NCBI GenBank assembly: GCA_040756515.1 | Contig: JBFLYW010000009.1 | Span: forward strand, 1 to 64,000 | Reading direction: 5' to 3' | DNA length: 64,000 bases | Source: DSXH01 sp020724325 | Lineage (GTDB): Bacteria > Bacteroidota > Ignavibacteria > Ignavibacteriales > Melioribacteraceae | In this document: positions 18,802 through 27,353 of the stretch, piece after piece | Layout: every line of letters begins with the position of its first letter | Numbering within the stretch: the stretch's first letter is position 1 | Made by a program: the position numbers and the translations under genes | Notes under the pieces: generated by a model | Seen by the model: the letters and a program-made list of their open reading frames with translations, nothing else | What the model was told of the DNA's origin: nothing | The model's database searches: none

Positions 18802-20592
18802 TTATATTTTATTTTTTGATGGATGATTCCATAGTTTTTTAAGAATGAAAGCAGCCGATTTAGGTTCGCGGATACGTGTGAATACTCCTTTGAGATTCAG
18901 AACAACTCTTCTGAAATGCTGCGGGGTCCTGAAATCGGCAAAATTCCAGACATGCTCTCCAACTGTATAATCTTTTGACCTGATAAGTTGAATGTACGCT
19001 TCTAAAAATTTCTGTTGATATTCTTCCGTAAACATTTGTGTTGAAATTGAATGATATCCGGCTACCGTATCAACTCCAAATTCAGTAAACATAATAGGTC
19101 GTTTATATTTTTTATAGATTAAATCCATTTCACTGCTAAGAATATTAATCGCTTCTTCTAGGTTACCCGGATATTCGTACCAACCATAATATCTATTTAG
19201 AGTAATGATATCAGAAAAAGCAAATACAGGATCATTTACTCCGGCGCGCGTACAATTTGGTACTGTAACAGGACGTTTATTATCCAGTTTCTTTGTAAAT
19301 GCAAAAATCTCCTTCCAATACTTTCTTGCAACGCCGTTATAATAATCAGCATCGCCGACTAAATTAGGCTCGTTTCCAACCGCCCACATTATTACCGAAG
19401 GATGATTATAATCTCTGTCAATCAATCTTTTAATATGTTCTTTATGCGACTTAAGCGTTCTATCATTAACCCGTCTGAAATCCAGACTCACTGCAGCAAC
19501 TTCGTCAATTATTAAAAATCCTTTACGGTCAGCATAAAACATCATTTCTTCAGAATAAGGATAGTGGGATGTTCTGAATGAGTTGGCATTAATCCATTTC
19601 ATCATTTCGAAATCTTTTACCATCAATGGAAGCAACAGACCCTTACCTATTACCGGAAAATCTTCATGCTTCCCAAATCCTTTTAGATAAATTTCCTTTC
19701 CGTTCAGAAGTATTTTATTTCCTTCTACTTTAATTTCTCTAATACCAATAGGAAGTTTATATTCATCAATAATGCAACCATCTTGATAGAGTTGAACTTC
19801 GAGATCAAATAAAAAGGGATCATCATTGGACCATAAGCGGCAATTGGGTATTCTAAATTCAGAAAAAACTTTGCCCCTTTTAACAGTTTCCATGGATGAA
19901 AAAATCTTTTTCCCATCAGATATTTTTACATGTGCAGTTAAATTTTGTACATTCTTCACTTCTACAGTAATACCCGCAAATCCCTGGTTTTTTCCAATGA
20001 TTTTTGTGTCAGCTTTGATCTGGCTGATAAATATTTTGGGAGTAATTACTAACTGAATTGAGCGGTGAATACCACCATATGGTGTAAAATCAAAACGGGT
20101 TGGCGGATTAGTCTCTTCGCGGAGACGTTTCTCGGATCTAAACTGATCTTTAGTAATTCCCTGTGGAATTGTTTCGTGATTGAGTTCGTTATTTACTTTT
20201 ATAACAAATAAATTTTCATTACCGAATTCAACCAGATCACCTATTTCCATTTCAAATGGAAGGAAGGCCACAGAATTTTCACCAACAAATTTTCCGTTAA
20301 TCCAGATTTTTGCGTTGTAATCAATCGATCCAACACGCAGAATAATTCTTTTAAATTCCAGGACGGAAGGGATAAAAACTTTTTTTGAATACCACGCAGA
20401 CCCTACATAGTGTAGAAGTCCGAGTTCTTCAAGTTGTTCATTCCAGCTTCCCGGCACAGCAATAGATATTTCTGAAAAAAATCCTCTATTCCATTTTTGT
20501 TTTTCACCAATATTGCCCGGATCGGTCTTAAAATCCCAAATCCCTGAAAGGTCAATTACATTTCTGTAATTATTAATCAGTGGATACAGCAT
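18802..20592 (-). CDS. uidA: GH2 beta-glucuronidase
   Basis: A 596-residue cytoplasmic GH2 enzyme without a signal peptide. The sugar-binding domain (LSGIWDF; SAWYSKKVFIP), the Ig-like domain and the TIM barrel are in the usual order. The acid/base is Glu408 in AVGNEPN and the nucleophile is Glu504 in MFTEFGVDTVAG. The glucuronate-recognising NxK motif is present at Asn566-Leu567-Lys568, followed by GVFTRIREPKSAAF, a near match to E. coli GusA. The segment between FLIIDEVAAV (360-369) and the acid/base is short, which suggests a no-loop class enzyme acting on larger or unusual aglycones. It lies between the regulator gene and the SSS transporter gene. Confidence 0.93.
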   Translation of the reverse strand: MLYPLINNYRNVIDLSGIWDFKTDPGNIGEKQKWNRGFFSEISIAVPGSWNEQLEELGLLHYVGSAWYSKKVFIPSVLEFKRIILRVGSIDYNAKIWINGKFVGENSVAFLPFEMEIGDLVEFGNENLFVIKVNNELNHETIPQGITKDQFRSEKRLREETNPPTRFDFTPYGGIHRSIQLVITPKIFISQIKADTKIIGKNQGFAGITVEVKNVQNLTAHVKISDGKKIFSSMETVKRGKVFSEFRIPNCRLWSNDDPFLFDLEVQLYQDGCIIDEYKLPIGIREIKVEGNKILLNGKEIYLKGFGKHEDFPVIGKGLLLPLMVKDFEMMKWINANSFRTSHYPYSEEMMFYADRKGFLIIDEVAAVSLDFRRVNDRTLKSHKEHIKRLIDRDYNHPSVIMWAVGNEPNLVGDADYYNGVARKYWKEIFAFTKKLDNKRPVTVPNCTRAGVNDPVFAFSDIITLNRYYGWYEYPGNLEEAINILSSEMDLIYKKYKRPIMFTEFGVDTVAGYHSISTQMFTEEYQQKFLEAYIQLIRSKDYTVGEHVWNFADFRTPQHFRRVVLNLKGVFTRIREPKSAAFILKKLWNHPSKNKI

Positions 20593-20618
20593 ATTAACTC
20601 TCTATAGTTGAAAATCAG

Positions 20619-21767
20619 TTAACCGGCTTGTAATTTATTTTCGGAAAACAATTTTTTAGCCCCGCAAGACTCTCTAATAATAAGAGTAGGTTTTAATATA
20701 GTGCGATTACCAACATCTATACCGTCAATTCTTTTTTGAATAACATCAACAGCAAGTCTGCCAATTTTTTCAGCAGGTTGTACAATTGTAGTCAACGGTA
20801 CCGAAGCAAGAGCTGCGGCTTCAATACCGTCGAAACCTACAATTGCAATATCGTCGGGGATGTTAAATCCTTCTTCAAGAATAGCATTTTCAAAACCCAC
20901 AGCCATTAAATCGCTGTGAATGAACAATGCATCTGGTTTAATTTCAAGATTTTTAAAATTTTTGCCGAACTGGTACCCTTGAACGAACCGGTCGTTTATA
21001 AATTCAAAGTTCTCATCGCCCGGATAGTTGATAAGTCTTGAATCGTAAGGAATATTATACTCTGATAAAGCTCGATAATAACCGTTCTTTCTTATTTCAC
21101 TTAAAAGATTTCCTCTTCCAACATGTAGGAATCCGATTTTTTTATAACCGAGTTTTATTAAATGTTCGGTAGCTAGGAATCCTCCATATTCATGATCAGA
21201 ACCAATATACCAGCATTCCGGATCGTGCATATAGGAAACCATAACATATGGAAAATTTTCTTCGTGAAGTTTTTTAATATAATCAGTAGCACGGTACTGC
21301 AGAGAAAGAGACGCAATTATTATACCGTCAACACCAAGATTTCTGAATCGATTAATCTGAGCCTCTTCCTTCTCCATATTATTTGAAGAGCTTGACAGTA
21401 AAAGATTAAAGCCGAGTTCATTCGCTCGTTCTTCGATATAATGTACAACAGAAGAAAAGTATGGATGTTTAATATCGCGTAGTACCAGACCAATAGTTTT
21501 GTGGGCAGAAAGATCAATCTTTCTAGAAGATGGTTCTGCTACATAGGTCCCTTTACCTATGCGAGTGTATAAAACGCCTTCATTAACAAGATTAAATAAA
21601 GCTTTTTTAATGGTGATAAGACTAACTTCATACTCTCTTGCAAGATCATTTTGTGATGCTATCTGCTGCCCAGGTAAAAGAATCCCTTTCTGAATTTTGT
21701 TTTTAATATCTAATTCAACTTGTTCATAATAGGGAGTCGGATCCAGTGGATTAATCCCTTTGCCCAT
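20619..21767 (-). CDS. GntR-type HTH / LacI-type sensor transcription regulator
   Basis: A 382-residue hybrid regulator of the AraR type. Residues about 9-78 form a GntR winged helix (YYEQVELDIKNKIQKG; LAREYEVSLITIKKALFNL; GKGTYVAEP). Residues about 88-370 are a LacI/periplasmic-binding-like effector domain (IGLVLRDIKHPYFSSV; GVDGIIIAS; IAIVGFDGIEAA; RRESCG-like IIRESCG near the end). It probably represses the locus until a sugar ligand binds. A candidate operator with a GGTATACC core lies in the divergent promoter region at 26371-26394. Confidence 0.92.
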   Translation of the reverse strand: MGKGINPLDPTPYYEQVELDIKNKIQKGILLPGQQIASQNDLAREYEVSLITIKKALFNLVNEGVLYTRIGKGTYVAEPSSRKIDLSAHKTIGLVLRDIKHPYFSSVVHYIEERANELGFNLLLSSSSNNMEKEEAQINRFRNLGVDGIIIASLSLQYRATDYIKKLHEENFPYVMVSYMHDPECWYIGSDHEYGGFLATEHLIKLGYKKIGFLHVGRGNLLSEIRKNGYYRALSEYNIPYDSRLINYPGDENFEFINDRFVQGYQFGKNFKNLEIKPDALFIHSDLMAVGFENAILEEGFNIPDDIAIVGFDGIEAAALASVPLTTIVQPAEKIGRLAVDVIQKRIDGIDVGNRTILKPTLIIRESCGAKKLFSENKLQAG

Positions 21768-21859
21768 ATTAACCTTTTATTTAATATTTTCCTTCTTTGT
21801 TGCAAATGTCACCTCTTTAGTTTTTCTTAATTTACTGGTTTTTGAGGCGACATTAGTCC

Positions 21860-23410
21860 TTATTTTATCAAGACCATTTTCTTTGCTGATACAAAATTGT
21901 CAGTAGTTATTTTATAAATATAAACACCAGTCGACACCTGACTACCGTTCAAATCATTCCCATACCAAATTGTATTATAGATTCCGGCTTGCTGATGTTG
22001 ATTAACAAGAATATTTATTAGCTGACCCAGCATATTAAAAATTTCTACTTTTACATTGCTTGCAACCGGTAAAGAATATTTAATATTTGTTGACGGATTG
22101 AATGGATTTGGATAATTTGAATACAATTGGAATTCATTGGAAGTAATCTCATCGTTGGAGACACTAACTGGAATTCCAAAATAATTAAGATCACCCAAAG
22201 GTTGATTCGCCGTTCCGGAAGTATATAGTACAGAACTGGTTGGATAAGTAAAAATAAACGGCATCTGAGTCTTGCCAAAATCAGGTGAGCCCCCGCCTTT
22301 ATCCATATCTGTTTTTGTGGTAACTGCTGTATTAAAGTAATCTTGCATAACCTGAAGAGGAATGCTGGGGGAAGCAGTAAATGTAACAGCTTCATTTTTA
22401 ATTGTTGAAGTCCAACCTCCAGCATCAACAGCTGCCTGAGCATGAGCATTGAAAACTGGAGTAGCGGTTCTGCCAGTTGGTAAAGCAGCAACAATTTGTG
22501 GACTTACATAGAAATTATTATTGTGAATTCTGAGCTTTTGTATAAATCCTTGTTCAATCCAGGATTGCGGTAGGGCAGCTGTACCTAACATATCCCACAC
22601 ATTAGTAGAACTAACACCTAGAAAGCCGGTATTAATAAATAAATTATTTCTGAAATGAGCTTCAATAGCTGCACCGATCGTACAACCCCATTGAGCAACA
22701 TTTACAACTGTATTATGATTAATCCAGGCATATTTAATAATTCCTCCACCATCGCGCAAAATTCTGCTGGTTAAGTTGTAAAATGTATTGTTTTCAAATA
22801 TCAATGTATCTATATCGTTCCCTCTGTCGTCCACTCCTCTACCGTTATCGGGACTTTGCATAGTACCTATGTTGCTTATAATAGAATTTTTAATAATTAC
22901 TTTCTGATTTTTGGCATCGCACCTAATAGATGCTTGTAAATCTCTATCGAGATGAGAATTAATAACTGTAAGCTTTATATTATCAGCACTAAGTCTGATA
23001 ATGTTTTGCAGCAATGCACTCTTCTCATCAAGATTAGTTACATAAACACCGTCTAGTGTAAGATTACCCCTAGCCATGAATGGTCTATTAGAAACACCAC
23101 CGCCAGAGACTCCAGGTCTAATAATCGGTTTTTTACCTCCACCTGCAGCCGCGCGAATATGCAACGGGTAGTTAATATTTTCAATACTTGATAAAGTTAT
23201 ATAATAACCTCCTCTTTGCAATTCATAAATTGTATTGACATTTACTCTTTGACCGTTAGATAATGTATCGCCCCTAACAGTTGCATCTAAAGTTCCAACT
23301 CCTTGTGGAACCTGTACTATTCTTTGCGCATTAATAATATTTGCTGTGCCAAATACTAATAATACAATAATCAATAAAGAACATATAAAAATTACTCGAT
23401 TTTTTTTCAT
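21860..23410 (-). CDS. Secreted right-handed beta-helix protein with type IX sorting domain
   Basis: A 516-residue exported protein (signal about 1-28). The middle (about 80-330) has repeated short strands with Asn/Ile ladders (VTNLDEKSALLQNIIRLSADN; IKNSIISNIG; FENNTFYNLTSRI; INHNTVVNV; FRNNLFIN; IHNNNFYV), typical of a parallel beta-helix as in PL6/chondroitinase-B-like lyases. The C-terminal 85 residues (432-516) are a type IX sorting domain beginning NYPNPFNPSTNIKYSLP and ending KKMVLIK. Surface attachment or secretion by T9SS is expected. It follows the TonB receptor gene by 44 bases. Catalytic residues could not be identified, so lyase activity is only a possibility. Confidence 0.8.
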   Translation of the reverse strand: MKKNRVIFICSLLIIVLLVFGTANIINAQRIVQVPQGVGTLDATVRGDTLSNGQRVNVNTIYELQRGGYYITLSSIENINYPLHIRAAAGGGKKPIIRPGVSGGGVSNRPFMARGNLTLDGVYVTNLDEKSALLQNIIRLSADNIKLTVINSHLDRDLQASIRCDAKNQKVIIKNSIISNIGTMQSPDNGRGVDDRGNDIDTLIFENNTFYNLTSRILRDGGGIIKYAWINHNTVVNVAQWGCTIGAAIEAHFRNNLFINTGFLGVSSTNVWDMLGTAALPQSWIEQGFIQKLRIHNNNFYVSPQIVAALPTGRTATPVFNAHAQAAVDAGGWTSTIKNEAVTFTASPSIPLQVMQDYFNTAVTTKTDMDKGGGSPDFGKTQMPFIFTYPTSSVLYTSGTANQPLGDLNYFGIPVSVSNDEITSNEFQLYSNYPNPFNPSTNIKYSLPVASNVKVEIFNMLGQLINILVNQHQQAGIYNTIWYGNDLNGSQVSTGVYIYKITTDNFVSAKKMVLIK

Positions 23411-23454
23411 TTCAACCTCACTATGTTGTTGTATAATTTTATTTATTCAGGACC

Positions 23455-26301
23455 TTATAGATCGAATTTAATTCCTAAGTCCGCAGTCCAACCAAAAAAT
23501 TCTTCTCTTGTTGGATAAGCAGCAATTCCAAGAAAAGCTCCTTCAGGTAGATTTGTTATGTTGTTCATATTAAAAGTAAGTGCAATTTGGGGAAATAATT
23601 TGTATTGCAAAGCTAAATCCCATCTTAGAAAAGCATCGGAATATCCATCAAGTTCTGATCTCGTTCCAATTGTTTGAAGTGCATCTCCTTGATATATCAT
23701 CGAAATTCTACCCGAGAAATTTCCTTTTTCGTAACCCAGAGTAAAATTAGCAAGATGATTAGCTTGTCCTGGCATTCTTGCTTCTCGAGCCGTATCAATA
23801 AATGTAAAATTAAATGGAGGAAGTGGATTTCTTGGACCAACTTTCAGAAATGGGAAGTGTGTTTTAGATTTAATCAGTGAATAATTTGCATAGATTACAA
23901 TTCCGTCGAATGGATTGGGCAAAAATCTTAAGTTAGTTTGTAGCTCAAACTCAAGACCGTATACTTTAGTTTCGTATTTTGAATTTTCAGGTTTTGTTAA
24001 AGTAAAGCCAAGAGTTGATCCTGCTTCGGTAATTCTGCTTACTCGCAAATATTCAATATCTCTAAGTGTTTTATAGTAAGTTCCCACTGTGAATAAGCCC
24101 CAATTACCATAAAATGAAAGGAACATATCGTAATTCCAAACCTTTGTATGCTTAAGGTATGGCTCTCCTCTTTCAACAGTGCCATCAAAATAACTTATTC
24201 GCTCCCAGGGAACTAGGTTGAAATAATCCGGTCTTGCTAACGATCGAGTAATTGCGAAACGTATATCTGACCAATCGGTAAATTTATATCTTACATGTAC
24301 CATCGGTAAAAACTCGCTGTATGTAACAGTACCAACTGTATCAGTAGAACCTTCGAGTGTAACTATACCTCTTTCGTCAACCTTTGCCTGACCAAAAACA
24401 CTTTTATAATTTGTTGCTGTATATTCATATCTAAACCCGGGTAGAATCATTAAGTGTGGACCGAGATTAATTTCGGACATTAAATAACCTGCAGTAATTG
24501 CTTCGCCAGCAGAATAATCTTCCAGATCTTTTCCATAATTGCGTGTATATTCATTCCAGAACATTTTCATAAAATCATCAATTTTTTGTCTGCTAAGTGG
24601 TTTAGCAGGACCAAATAAATATTTGCCATTTAGGAAATTATCTACATTATAATCCGGATCATAGAAATTCTTGATTTTAATGTAACCCTCGCCAGTAGTT
24701 TCAAAAAGCGACGGATTGTTCTTTCCTATTTGATCTATTCGGAAAGCTAATGTCATCCATTCCTCTTTATCAAGACTTCTATTTTTACTTCTGTGTTTTG
24801 CCCCTAATTTTATATTTCCAGAAATATTATTGGAAAAAGAAAAAGGAACTGTACCATCAACCTGTCCGGTAAAGTCTTTATCTTTTGTTAATTCCTTGTC
24901 AAAAAAATCCTGATAAAATCTAGTTTGGTCTAAATTGTTTTTTGCACCAAGTGGAATAATTTCAGGCCCTTTATCAGTTACGAGTGTGTTGAGATATGCA
25001 CCTACTTCTCTAAACTGAGAATCGTGCATATAAGGCATGTTATATTTTGAATATGAATAGGAAGTTTGCCATTCTAATTCCATAAAGCTAAGATTATGCT
25101 TACCGCTAAGTGAATTGGTAAATAAATCAATATTAATTTCTCGCCCTCTTAACCAATATTCAACGTAAGCATTATCTACGCGGTATCTTTTCCGGTTTCG
25201 CAATTCATCCCTTTCTGTTCTACCATAAAGACTGCTAAATACTAATTCTCCATTTCCCAAATCATAATCCATTGCAATACTTGCTCCATAACGATCTCTT
25301 GTTTCTTTTCTATCACCAAGGTTTAGGTTTTCTACTGTGATTCTCGCGTGTTTTTCACCTGGTAATGGTTCCCGGGCAAATAAATAGGACGCATCAAGTA
25401 AGTCGGAGCCGCGATTAGCTCTTTGTAAGCTTCCTGTTGCAACAATACCAAGTTTATTATCAAAGTATCGATTGTTAAGTGTAAAGCTTCCTCTATAATT
25501 ACCGTATTCTTTATCTTGACTATTATATGATCCCTGAAGTCTAACATTGGTATTAAAACCCTGAGAAGCTTTTTTAATTTCGAAATTAACCTTTCCCCCA
25601 ATTGCATCACCATCCTGATCAGGAGTTAACGCTTTAAAGACTTCAATTCCGGCAAGCATGTCGGAAGAGATCATTGATAAATCAACAGATCGGTTTTGAG
25701 GGTCGGTAGCTGGAATTCTTTGACCATTTATAGTAACAGAATTGAACTTGGGTGACAAACCTCGAACAATTACTTTAGTACCTTCTCCAGCATCCCTTTC
25801 AACAGAAATCCCGGGTAATCTTCCAACAGATTCTGCTGCATTCTGATCCGGCAACTCCTGAATTCTATCTTTTGATACAACATTGATAATAGTATTAGAA
25901 GTTAATTGTTGATTAATTGCTGCAGCTTGTCCTTGCAACTGACCTGTAACAACAACTTCCTGACCAACAATTACTTTAGGTTTGAGTTTAACATCTACAG
26001 ATAATGTTCTACCACTAATAATATTGACCCAGACGCTGTCGGTTTCATATCCTAAGTACATAAATAAAATTAGAGTGCGACCTTCGTTTAATCTTACAAG
26101 GCGATATTTACCATCACGATCTGTTGTAGTTCCTATTGATGTTCCGCTAATTATTATATTTGCACCTAACAGGGGTGACCCGTCGGTGCCATCTGTAACA
26201 ACACCAGACACATTTCCTGTTTGTGCTAATAGAATTGCATTAAAGGATAAGAGGAAAACAAATAAAACAATAAAAAATAATTTAGAATTGATGCGTTTCA
26301 T
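23455..26301 (-). CDS. TonB-dependent outer-membrane receptor
   Basis: A 948-residue receptor with a signal peptide (1-26), a carboxypeptidase-regulatory-like domain (about 30-112; VSGVVTDGTDGSPLLGANI), a plug domain (about 125-240; QELPDQNAAESVGRLPGISVE, then RGLSPKFNSVTINGQRIP) and a 22-strand-type barrel to the C terminus, ending in an aromatic-rich strand (TADLGIKFDL). No SusD-like lipoprotein gene is adjacent, so this is not a SusCD pair; it resembles the stand-alone TonB carbohydrate receptors. A GGAGGA site precedes the ATG. It is the first gene of the leftward locus and should import oligosaccharides made at the surface. Confidence 0.92.
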   Translation of the reverse strand: MKRINSKLFFIVLFVFLLSFNAILLAQTGNVSGVVTDGTDGSPLLGANIIISGTSIGTTTDRDGKYRLVRLNEGRTLILFMYLGYETDSVWVNIISGRTLSVDVKLKPKVIVGQEVVVTGQLQGQAAAINQQLTSNTIINVVSKDRIQELPDQNAAESVGRLPGISVERDAGEGTKVIVRGLSPKFNSVTINGQRIPATDPQNRSVDLSMISSDMLAGIEVFKALTPDQDGDAIGGKVNFEIKKASQGFNTNVRLQGSYNSQDKEYGNYRGSFTLNNRYFDNKLGIVATGSLQRANRGSDLLDASYLFAREPLPGEKHARITVENLNLGDRKETRDRYGASIAMDYDLGNGELVFSSLYGRTERDELRNRKRYRVDNAYVEYWLRGREINIDLFTNSLSGKHNLSFMELEWQTSYSYSKYNMPYMHDSQFREVGAYLNTLVTDKGPEIIPLGAKNNLDQTRFYQDFFDKELTKDKDFTGQVDGTVPFSFSNNISGNIKLGAKHRSKNRSLDKEEWMTLAFRIDQIGKNNPSLFETTGEGYIKIKNFYDPDYNVDNFLNGKYLFGPAKPLSRQKIDDFMKMFWNEYTRNYGKDLEDYSAGEAITAGYLMSEINLGPHLMILPGFRYEYTATNYKSVFGQAKVDERGIVTLEGSTDTVGTVTYSEFLPMVHVRYKFTDWSDIRFAITRSLARPDYFNLVPWERISYFDGTVERGEPYLKHTKVWNYDMFLSFYGNWGLFTVGTYYKTLRDIEYLRVSRITEAGSTLGFTLTKPENSKYETKVYGLEFELQTNLRFLPNPFDGIVIYANYSLIKSKTHFPFLKVGPRNPLPPFNFTFIDTAREARMPGQANHLANFTLGYEKGNFSGRISMIYQGDALQTIGTRSELDGYSDAFLRWDLALQYKLFPQIALTFNMNNITNLPEGAFLGIAAYPTREEFFGWTADLGIKFDL

Positions 26302-26370
26302 TCAATCCTCCGAGATGAAAGCAATAATTAGAAGATATAGTTTAATAATGCACACATTAGTTAAATTATA

Positions 26371-26394
26371 ATTGGCATACTTGGTATACCGGGT
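26371..26394. promoter_or_regulatory. Candidate operator in the divergent promoter region
   Basis: The 223-base gap between the two divergent operons holds ACTTGGTATACCGGGT (26379-26394), an imperfect palindrome around GGTATACC. It is preceded by a direct half-site, giving TTGGCATAC then TTGGTATAC. This is a likely binding site for the GntR/LacI hybrid regulator encoded at 20619-21767. Assignment is by position and symmetry only; no second copy was recognised. Confidence 0.45.
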
Positions 26395-26524
26395 GATAGA
26401 ATAATACAAAGATTATTTAATTATGTCAAGATAAATTATTTTCCCTGTCAATTTTTTCATTAAGAAAAAAAGTTTCTATTTTGTTTTTATTTGATAATAT
26501 TAATGAAACTATTTTGGTGAGTTA

Positions 26525-27325
26525 ATGGAAAAAACAAAAAAACTAAAAATCTGGCATGTTGGTAACTGGTGTGTTCATACTGGTCAAAGGTATGTTGAAT
26601 CACCTTTCCAAGCGCCTTCAAAAGGTGTTGAAATATTAAATTATGCAAAACCTCTTATTGATTCTCTTAGAGAAATTCCGGACGCCGAAGTGGTTAGCGA
26701 GCCTTCCTGGGAATTGTATAATATGCCCCCCGAACAATTTACTGAAAGATTGAACTGGGCAACCACTATTATATTTGCTGATGTGGAAACTAAATGTCTT
26801 ATGCTTCATCCAGATTTCTTTACAAGAGCCAAGTGGGGTGATAAACCTGTTACATTCCCAGATCGTTTTGATCTGATTAAAACATGGATTTCTGAAGGCG
26901 GACATTTTCAAATGAACGGAGGATGGTATAGTTTTACCGGAGAACTTGGTAAAGGTGGATGGCGAAGGAGCAGACTCCATAATCTATTTCCTGTTGAATG
27001 TTTGGAACATGACGATCTAATAGAATCGACTGAAGGATATGAAGTTAGATGTAATGATGAAAATCATCCTGTTGTTAATGGAATCGATTGGTCTACTATT
27101 CCACCACTACTTGGTTTTAATGAAACTAAAATCAGAACCGATTCAATCAGTCTTATTGATATCAAAAATGGTGACGAATGGCATCCTTTGTTTGCATATA
27201 GAAAACATAACAAAGGAATTTTTTCTGGATGGATGACCGGCGCAAGTCCGCATTGGGGAATCAATTTCATGAAATGGAAGTATTATAAAAAATTCTGGCA
27301 GCAGGTTTTCTTATACATAAATTAA
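26525..27325 (+). CDS. Glutamine-amidotransferase-like (PF07090-type) protein
   Basis: A 266-residue protein without a signal peptide. It resembles the putative glutamine-amidotransferase-like family: an N-terminal strand with KIWHVGNWCVHTG (about 8-20), a middle segment LIKTWISEGGHFQMNGGWYSFTG (about 119-141) and a C-terminal GIFSGWMTGASPHWG (about 234-248). The function of this family is not established; several members sit in sugar-catabolic clusters. It is the first gene of the plus-strand trio, with a GGTGAG site before the ATG, and is divergent to the TonB receptor gene. Confidence 0.65.
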   Translation: MEKTKKLKIWHVGNWCVHTGQRYVESPFQAPSKGVEILNYAKPLIDSLREIPDAEVVSEPSWELYNMPPEQFTERLNWATTIIFADVETKCLMLHPDFFTRAKWGDKPVTFPDRFDLIKTWISEGGHFQMNGGWYSFTGELGKGGWRRSRLHNLFPVECLEHDDLIESTEGYEVRCNDENHPVVNGIDWSTIPPLLGFNETKIRTDSISLIDIKNGDEWHPLFAYRKHNKGIFSGWMTGASPHWGINFMKWKYYKKFWQQVFLYIN

Positions 27326-27353
27326 TCTACTATAAAATTAACTCGGAATTTAT

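Noticed and set aside
23455..26301. SusC/SusD pair
   Set aside because: The receptor is clear, but no SusD-like lipoprotein gene is found next to it or elsewhere in the window.
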